Of a stretch of DNA of 12,694 nt, positions 7,337 through 12,694 are shown piece after piece. A program made the position numbers and the translations under genes. The notes under the pieces are model-generated. The model did no database searches. It was not told where the DNA came from and worked only from the letters and a program-made list of their open reading frames with translations. Location: assembly GCA_029938595.1 (NCBI GenBank), contig JAOZUP010000076.1, positions 1 to 12,694 of the forward strand. The letters run 5' to 3'. The DNA is from Thermoanaerobaculales bacterium. GTDB lineage: Bacteria; Acidobacteriota; Thermoanaerobaculia; Thermoanaerobaculales; Sulfomarinibacteraceae. Positions within the stretch are counted from its first letter, which is position 1. Every line of letters begins with the position of its first letter.

Positions 7337-9673
7337 CTATCCGCCGTCGATCCGCGACCGGTAGTACTGGGCTTTTTCAAGCACCTGCTGAAGCTCCGTC
7401 TGTCGGCCCTGCCGCGAGTAAACGTCCGCCAGCAGGTAGTAGCCGAGCACTTTGAGGTCGTCCGCCTCCGCCCGCTCGAGTCCTGCCCGGGCGAGACGCT
7501 CGACCTCGCCAAGGTCCCCCTCCTGTTTGAGGAGGACACGGGCCAGGAAAAGATAAGGTCTCGGCGTTTCGGGTGCCTCGGTGATCAAGACCCGCATTTC
7601 CTGCTCCGCGGCTGCGGGATCACCGAGACGTAAGAACAGGTTGCCGAGGTTGAACCGGGGCATGAACGCACTCGGAAATAGCTCCACCTCCTCCGCGTAG
7701 GCCTTCAGCGCCGCCTCGAATTGCCCTTGTTCCTCGTACAGGAGGCCGAGGTGGAAATGGGCGAGCGGATACTTCGGGTGCTCAGCAATGATCTCTTCGA
7801 GCAAGGGCTCCGCCACGTCCAAACTGCCGAGCGCCATGTTGGCCACCGCAAGGTTGAGGCGGGGGCGGGTCAGCTTGGGCTGGATCTCCACCGCTCTTTG
7901 GAGCGGAGGCAACGCACTCTGGTGATCATTTGCGTTCATGTGGACACCGGCCACCAGCTCCCAGGCCTGGGTGTTGCGATCATCCACCGACAGCACTCGC
8001 TTGGCGAGCGCCAGTACCTCGTCGTTCTTCCCCTCCTCGGAGAGCATCTTGGCCATCGTGATCAGCGCCGCAGTGTTGTCCGGGTCGTCCCGGAGAAAAC
8101 TGTCCAACACCACCTTTGCCTCTTCGACGCGTCCCGTGTTCTGATAAGCGGTCGCGAGCAGGAGCTTGGCCTGCGGAATCGCTGGGTCGGCGTCAAGCAC
8201 GATCTCGAGGACCCCTGCGGCCTCCTCGTAGTCGTCCCCGGTCATCAGGTGCGCCGCATAACCGACCGACTCGTAGAGGTGGATCTTGTCCTTGGGATCG
8301 GCGAGGTCCTCTCCCTCGGGCGCGGCGGTGGCGCCACCGACATAGCCGAGCGCCGCGAGCATGCCCAGGGTCTCCTCGTCGAGATCAGCCTCCTGGATCT
8401 CGGGAGCGCCGGCCTTGATCTCCTCGCGGAGAGCGGCGAGCGCGCTCCGCAGACCGTGCGCCACTTCCGGTTCTTGTTGCAACAGGTTTTCGGATTCCGA
8501 GGGATTCCGCGAGAGGTCGTACAGCTCCTCACGCGGGGCGTCGATGAATTTGTGCTTCGAGGTGCGCACGCTGTAGAGCGCGCTCCAGCCGTACTGGAGG
8601 TGAACCGACATCGACTCCGAGTAGGCATGGGCAGGTCCAATCGCCTCGGGATCGACCATCAACGACACCAACGACTCGCCGTGGAGCGGGTCCGGCGCCT
8701 CGACGCCCACCAGGTCGAGGATGGTCGGCAGGACATCAATGGTTCGGACCTGGGCGGGCACCCGAACGCCCTCGAGGTCGGCGCCCGGCACCCTGACGAT
8801 CAACGGCACGCGCACGGTGGCATCGTAGATGAAATAGCCGTGTTCCTTCTCGCCGTGGTCGCCGAGGCTCTCGCCGTGGTCTCCAACCACCACCACGATC
8901 GTGTTCTCCGCAAGCCCTCGCTCGTCGAGCCAATCCAGGAGCCGGCCGACCTGGGAGTCGGTGAAGGCGATCTCCCCATCGTAGAGCCCGCTCTTGCCGC
9001 TTCCTTCAAATCGGGACCGGTATGGCTCCGGCGGATCGTAGGGTTTGTGGGGGTCGTAGAAGTGGAGCCAGGCAAAGAACGGCCTCTCGTCCGATTGCTC
9101 GAGCCACTCCAGACCGATGTCCACAACTCGGTCTCCCGGTCGCTGGACTCCGGCCAAATCGAGCTTCTGGTCGGGCGCCATCTCGAAGTCGTCGTCGTAG
9201 CTCTCGAATCCCTGATCCAAACCCCACCGTTGGTCGACAACGAAAGCGGCGACCACCGCTCCGCTCCGGTAGCCGGCCCCCGCCAGCCGCTCGGCGAGGG
9301 TCGTCTGCACATCGGCCAGGGCGACGCCGCCGTTAAGGCGCACCCCGTGGAACGGCGGATAAAGTCCAGTCATGATCGACGCGTGCGAAGGCAGGGTAAA
9401 GGCGGTCGGCGTCACCGCGTGCTCGAAGAGCACACCCTCCGACGCCAGCGCGTCGAGACGCGGCGTCTCGGCGGCCTCATATCCATAGCTCCCGATACGA
9501 TCGGCCCGGGTGGTGTCGAGGGTTATGAGGAGAATGTTGGCGCCGGTGAGGTCGATTTCTCGTGGTGCCCGGCCGATGGAAGGGGCCGAGGTCTTCTCGC
9601 CTCGAAGCAACGCGATCGCGATGACGAGAGCGATCACGATCCCTGCGACCAAGACCACGCGCTTCATGTTCAT
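7337..9673 (-). CDS. Sulfatase-like (alkaline phosphatase superfamily) domain fused to TPR repeats
   Basis: A 778-residue protein with an N-terminal signal-anchor (about 6-23), a sulfatase-fold domain (about 40-400) and eight or nine TPR units (about 464-770). Metal-site motifs are present: LLITLDTTRADR (48-59, Asp53) and VVVGDHGESLGDHGEKEHG (261-279, Asp265 and His266). The signature that should read C/S-x-P-S-R is TLPSH (93-97), followed by ASIMTG: Thr93 replaces the formylglycine precursor and His97 replaces Arg. Thr is the nucleophile in relatives such as LtaS, EptA and nucleotide pyrophosphatases, so phosphoester or phosphoethanolamine chemistry is as likely as sulfate removal. The periplasm-facing TPR part may bind a partner or glycan enzyme. 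The ATG at 9673 or the one at 9667 could start the protein; a weak AAAGGGG lies about 13 nt upstream of the first. It is followed 12 nt later by the GH2 gene. Confidence 0.88.
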   Translation of the reverse strand: MNMKRVVLVAGIVIALVIAIALLRGEKTSAPSIGRAPREIDLTGANILLITLDTTRADRIGSYGYEAAETPRLDALASEGVLFEHAVTPTAFTLPSHASIMTGLYPPFHGVRLNGGVALADVQTTLAERLAGAGYRSGAVVAAFVVDQRWGLDQGFESYDDDFEMAPDQKLDLAGVQRPGDRVVDIGLEWLEQSDERPFFAWLHFYDPHKPYDPPEPYRSRFEGSGKSGLYDGEIAFTDSQVGRLLDWLDERGLAENTIVVVVGDHGESLGDHGEKEHGYFIYDATVRVPLIVRVPGADLEGVRVPAQVRTIDVLPTILDLVGVEAPDPLHGESLVSLMVDPEAIGPAHAYSESMSVHLQYGWSALYSVRTSKHKFIDAPREELYDLSRNPSESENLLQQEPEVAHGLRSALAALREEIKAGAPEIQEADLDEETLGMLAALGYVGGATAAPEGEDLADPKDKIHLYESVGYAAHLMTGDDYEEAAGVLEIVLDADPAIPQAKLLLATAYQNTGRVEEAKVVLDSFLRDDPDNTAALITMAKMLSEEGKNDEVLALAKRVLSVDDRNTQAWELVAGVHMNANDHQSALPPLQRAVEIQPKLTRPRLNLAVANMALGSLDVAEPLLEEIIAEHPKYPLAHFHLGLLYEEQGQFEAALKAYAEEVELFPSAFMPRFNLGNLFLRLGDPAAAEQEMRVLITEAPETPRPYLFLARVLLKQEGDLGEVERLARAGLERAEADDLKVLGYYLLADVYSRQGRQTELQQVLEKAQYYRSRIDGG

Positions 9674-9710
9674 CGAAGGGCCCGACCCCTTTCAACACCC
9701 CCGGAAATGC

Positions 9711-9770
9711 GGGCGGGGATAAACCCCGCCCCTACGGTAATCTTTGTAGGGGAGGGGTTTATCCCCTCCC
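9711..9770. repeat. Long near-perfect inverted repeat (intergenic palindromic element)
   Basis: Two 25-nt arms, 9711-9735 and 9746-9770, are reverse complements apart from two mismatches and are separated by a 10-nt loop. The core of each arm is GGGGATAAACCCC-like flanked by GTAGGGG. Similar GTAGGGGCGGGGTTTATCCCC hairpins are familiar, from memory, as dispersed intergenic elements in many bacterial genomes, where they give rise to spurious short ORF calls. It lies between the receptor terminator and the sulfatase-TPR gene, in what would be the leader of that gene. Confidence 0.75.
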
Positions 9771-9825
9771 TTTCGTGAATCCCTGCTTACGCAAAAGGCT
9801 GAACTCCTTACCCAACCCTTAAAAT

Positions 9826-9850
9826 TGGAGGGCCCGTTCGGGGCCCTCCA
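9826..9850 (-). terminator. Intrinsic terminator after the TonB-dependent receptor gene
   Basis: A 10-bp perfect stem (9826-9835 with 9841-9850) and a 5-nt loop are followed, in the minus direction, by AATTTTAAGG. It starts 25 nt beyond the receptor stop codon. It should end most receptor transcripts, which implies that the sulfatase-TPR gene has its own promoter or depends on read-through. Confidence 0.75.
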
Positions 9851-9874
9851 GTTATAGCAACGTCCAGTGGACGA

Positions 9875-12694
9875 TCAGAAGTCGAACTTCACACCGAGGC
9901 GGAAGATCCGCGGTGTGACCAGACCGTAGACCCGACCGTAGTCGCCCTGGCCGTAGCCGACCCTGTTGGCGGCGCTCTCGTTGAAGACGTTGAGCGCGTC
10001 GAGGGCGACGCCGATACCCATCCCACGGCCGACGCCGAACCGCTTGTTCAAGCTCAGATCGACAATGGTCGTCGATGGCATCCAGTCGTTGTCGTTGGGG
10101 TCGTCAGCGACCATGAAGTCGTGCCACGCGGCACTGAGGAGAGGCTCGGTGGTATCCCCCATCCACGAGCGGTAGGTGGGGATCTCCTGAGTCGGGAAGA
10201 TCGCTCGCCCCGAGTCGTAGCGGAGACGGAAGCCGAAGTCGGTCTCGATCACCGGGATGGTGTAGCTGCCGGCTATCTTGGCCATCCACTCTGGGGTCAT
10301 GAGCGCGGGCCCGCTGATGTTGTTCTGGTAGTGGTTGGGGGAGACGCCGAAGGGCGTGTCCATGATCAGCGGCCCGTCGATGTACCAGTTCTGATCCACC
10401 GGCCGCGGGTAGAAGCCGTCGGTGTTGGTGTAGTTGATAGCGAACATCCCCTGCCAACGGTGGGAGTAGCGTTTGTTGAGCACCACCTGAAGACCCTGGT
10501 AGGTGCGGTCGACCTCTTGTCCATTGAAGTCGGGGGCGTTTGTCGACCTCCAATTGGTGTTGTCGAGGACGAACTCTCCATCGGCACCGTCGATTACCCC
10601 GTCACCGTTGTAATCCTCCCACGGGATCCCCCAGACCTCGGTCTCATAGCCGGTCCAGGTGGTGAAGGGCTGCGATTCCCATTCCCAGTACTCACCGGTA
10701 GCTTCGTTGTACGGCAGAAGCACCAGAAAGTCGTTGGTCTTTTTGTATATGTACGTGAACTCGATGGCGAGGTCCTGGCCGAGCTGGCGCTGGAGTGAGA
10801 TGTTGAACTGGTCGGTGTAGGGGCTGGTGGTGCCCGGCGCCACCTCGAGGCCCCACGACTGATCGCTCTCACCACCCCACATCAGCCAATCCGGCTCGCG
10901 GCCGTAGATCAGGCGGGTGCCGGCCTCAGTCTCACCGAAGTCGACCATCCCATTGCCGTTGAGGTCCCACTCGGAAAAGGGGATGTTGTACTGCCAGGTG
11001 TTCGATTGAAACGGCTCCATGTCCGGTCCGAAACGGCGCAGGCTCTCGACCCCAAGCGGGAAGTAATAGCGGCCGATATGAGAGCGCAGGACCGTCTTGC
11101 CGTCGCCGGTCAGAGTCCAGGCGAAGCCGATGCGCGGCGACCAGGTCTTGAAGTCGTAGACGTCGCCGCCCACACGGTCACGGAGGACAGTCGGGTTGTT
11201 GACGTCGCTCGGGTCGTCGAACATCTCATAGACCTTGCCGACGCCGTACTTGGCCTCCATGCGGTCGTAGCGGAGGCCGAGGTTGAGGGTCATCCGATCC
11301 GAGACCACCCACTGGTCATCGACGAAGACGCCGGTCGAGTTGGTCTCGCGCACCGTCAGCCACGGGTTTGCCTCAACTTTGGTGTTGTAGAAGGGCGCGA
11401 CTGGATCGTCGTCCGTGCCCCAGCACCAAGTAGCGTCACAGTTCCACCACCAGCTGGTGGCCGGGCCGTAATTGTACGGATACGGGTAGGCGAAGTTGGC
11501 GTAGTTCTGGAAGTATCCGCCGTACCAGTCACCGTTGGCGGTCGTGTACTGGACTCCGAACTTGAGCTCGTGCGAGCCCGCCCAGTCGTCAGCGTAGTGG
11601 GTGAAGTCGGCCTGGATCGTCCCGCGCTCGTTCTTCGACCCCTCGACGTAGGGGAAGTCGCCGTTGACACCAAGGCTCTGGCTGCCGACCCACTTCCACC
11701 AGTTGATGTAGCCGGGGTGGCCGACCTCCGCCGGGATGCTGGGAATCACCTCGGTGTTGTACCCGAGGTACTTGAAACCGAAAAGGTTGCGATCGGAGAT
11801 CACCCACTGGTACTGGGCCGAAAAGGTGTCGTTCTTTGACGGACTGTCATAGCGCATGGTCGGATCCCAGGTCGAACCCCAGGACCCGTTGAGGGTATTG
11901 TTGTCCTCGTGGTGGTAGCCCAGCCACGCACGGTGGTTCGTCCCAAAAGCGCCGGTCAGCTTGATGTCGAAGAGGTCGGACTCGTATTTTTCAAGAGGTA
12001 TCCAGAGCGGCGTATCGGTCGCCTGGTCGCGACGATTGAAGCCGGCGTAGAACCACAGCGTGTCCTTGACGATCGGCCCTCCGATCGTGGCGCTAAATTC
12101 CTGGTGATCGACCGGCTCGGTGGTAATGTCGTCGTCGGGGTCGGCGTACATCCAGTCGTTGCCGAAGTCCAGGGTGGAGTTGTCCGCCGCATCACCCAAC
12201 TGGGCGTAGTAACCAGCGGTGCCGTGGAACTGGTTGCCGCCTGACTTCGTCAGGACATCGATCGCGGCGCCGGAGAAGGAGCCGTACTCGGCCCGAGAGC
12301 CGAGCGACAGAACTTGAATCTCCTGGACGGTGTCATAGTTCACATTCACCAGCGAGCCCCACGAGGCGCCACGCGGGTTGGTGGTGTTGACACCGTCGAC
12401 CAGGAAGATATTTTCGTTGGACGCCGAACCGTAGGCCGACGGACTGGGCAGCCACGACTCGTCCGAACCGACCGCCGCCATACCCGGCGCCGTCAGGGTG
12501 AGATCGTAGAAGCTATCGCGCTTGGTCGGCACGACCTCCAGCTGATCACTGCTAAAGGTGGTGGAGATGGTCGATGACCGGGTGTTGACGATCGGCGCTT
12601 CGCTGGTGACGACGATCTCGCCGGTCGCCGCCGCAATCACGAGATTGAACGTCAACGGCACGGTGGAACCCGAGCTGATGGCGATGTCCTCGAA
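9875..12694 (-). CDS. TonB-dependent receptor, Oar-like (5' end outside window)
   Basis: An outer-membrane TonB-dependent receptor of which 939 codons are visible. The frame is open to the window edge and begins with FEDIAISSGSTV, typical of the end of a carboxypeptidase-regulatory-like domain, so the true start lies beyond 12694 and an in-frame GTG at 12661 is internal. The plug follows: GEIVVTSEAPIVNT, then IFLVDGVNTTNP and YDTVQEIQVLSLGSRAEYG with GAAIDVLTKSGGNQFHG, all standard for Oar-like receptors. The rest is a beta-barrel ending in GVKFDF with terminal Phe, the outer-membrane insertion signal. Probable surface loops carry two EF-hand-like calcium loops (coding at 10931-10966 and 10580-10615) and an unusually aromatic segment with a Cys pair (11420-11530). 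A terminator follows. No SusD gene lies downstream. Substrate is unknown; uptake of a glycan fragment is inferred from the neighbours. Confidence 0.92.
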   Translation of the reverse strand, partial: FEDIAISSGSTVPLTFNLVIAAATGEIVVTSEAPIVNTRSSTISTTFSSDQLEVVPTKRDSFYDLTLTAPGMAAVGSDESWLPSPSAYGSASNENIFLVDGVNTTNPRGASWGSLVNVNYDTVQEIQVLSLGSRAEYGSFSGAAIDVLTKSGGNQFHGTAGYYAQLGDAADNSTLDFGNDWMYADPDDDITTEPVDHQEFSATIGGPIVKDTLWFYAGFNRRDQATDTPLWIPLEKYESDLFDIKLTGAFGTNHRAWLGYHHEDNNTLNGSWGSTWDPTMRYDSPSKNDTFSAQYQWVISDRNLFGFKYLGYNTEVIPSIPAEVGHPGYINWWKWVGSQSLGVNGDFPYVEGSKNERGTIQADFTHYADDWAGSHELKFGVQYTTANGDWYGGYFQNYANFAYPYPYNYGPATSWWWNCDATWCWGTDDDPVAPFYNTKVEANPWLTVRETNSTGVFVDDQWVVSDRMTLNLGLRYDRMEAKYGVGKVYEMFDDPSDVNNPTVLRDRVGGDVYDFKTWSPRIGFAWTLTGDGKTVLRSHIGRYYFPLGVESLRRFGPDMEPFQSNTWQYNIPFSEWDLNGNGMVDFGETEAGTRLIYGREPDWLMWGGESDQSWGLEVAPGTTSPYTDQFNISLQRQLGQDLAIEFTYIYKKTNDFLVLLPYNEATGEYWEWESQPFTTWTGYETEVWGIPWEDYNGDGVIDGADGEFVLDNTNWRSTNAPDFNGQEVDRTYQGLQVVLNKRYSHRWQGMFAINYTNTDGFYPRPVDQNWYIDGPLIMDTPFGVSPNHYQNNISGPALMTPEWMAKIAGSYTIPVIETDFGFRLRYDSGRAIFPTQEIPTYRSWMGDTTEPLLSAAWHDFMVADDPNDNDWMPSTTIVDLSLNKRFGVGRGMGIGVALDALNVFNESAANRVGYGQGDYGRVYGLVTPRIFRLGVKFDF

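Noticed and set aside
7721..9778. A 685-codon open frame on the plus strand
   Set aside because: It is antisense to the sulfatase-TPR gene, ends inside the palindromic repeat and has no recognisable domain.
9674..9874. SusD-like partner or small gene next to the receptor
   Set aside because: The 201-nt gap holds only the terminator and the palindrome; a SusD gene could still lie outside the window upstream of the receptor.
12659..12661. GTG as the start of the receptor gene
   Set aside because: The frame continues upstream to the window edge with sequence typical of the regulatory-like domain, and a start here would give an outer-membrane protein without a signal peptide.

Overview
The window reads as one stretch of a GC-rich Gram-negative chromosome carrying a carbohydrate-utilisation locus. 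Every credible gene lies on the minus strand, so transcription runs from high to low coordinates. Three features suggest an Acidobacteriota-like bacterium: an Oar-type TonB-dependent receptor with a carboxypeptidase-regulatory-like N-terminus, a sulfatase-fold protein fused to TPR repeats, and lipoprotein glycosidases. This taxonomic reading is an inference from gene types, not a measured placement.

Layout in transcription order. (1) 12694-9875: TonB-dependent receptor, 5' end outside the window, followed by a good intrinsic terminator at 9850-9826. (2) An intergenic near-perfect inverted repeat at 9770-9711. (3) 9673-7337: membrane-anchored alkaline-phosphatase-superfamily (sulfatase-like) domain with about eight or nine TPRs. 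It has Thr where classical sulfatases have the formylglycine Cys/Ser. (4) 7324-4679: GH2 enzyme of the exo-beta-D-glucosaminidase (CsxA-like) type, 12 nt downstream. (5) A short gap with a second inverted repeat (4673-4598). (6) 4561-3284: sugar transporter of the FucP-like FHS group of the MFS. (7) 3279-2422: ROK sugar kinase lacking the usual zinc-binding cysteines, 4 nt downstream. (8) 2397-1504 and (9) 1507-398: two lipoproteins with (beta/alpha)-barrel-like glycosidase character, overlapping by ATGA. (10) 397-1: no gene; a structured, hairpin-rich noncoding repeat occupies about 38-232.

How they may work together (inference): the receptor takes up an oligosaccharide or glycan fragment; surface or periplasmic lipoprotein hydrolases and the GH2 enzyme release monosaccharide, plausibly glucosamine; the FHS transporter carries it into the cytoplasm; and the ROK kinase phosphorylates it. 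The locus resembles a polysaccharide utilisation locus, but no SusD partner and no regulator is visible inside the window. The two small lipoproteins and the Thr-type sulfatase homologue are the parts whose chemistry is least predictable and most worth testing.
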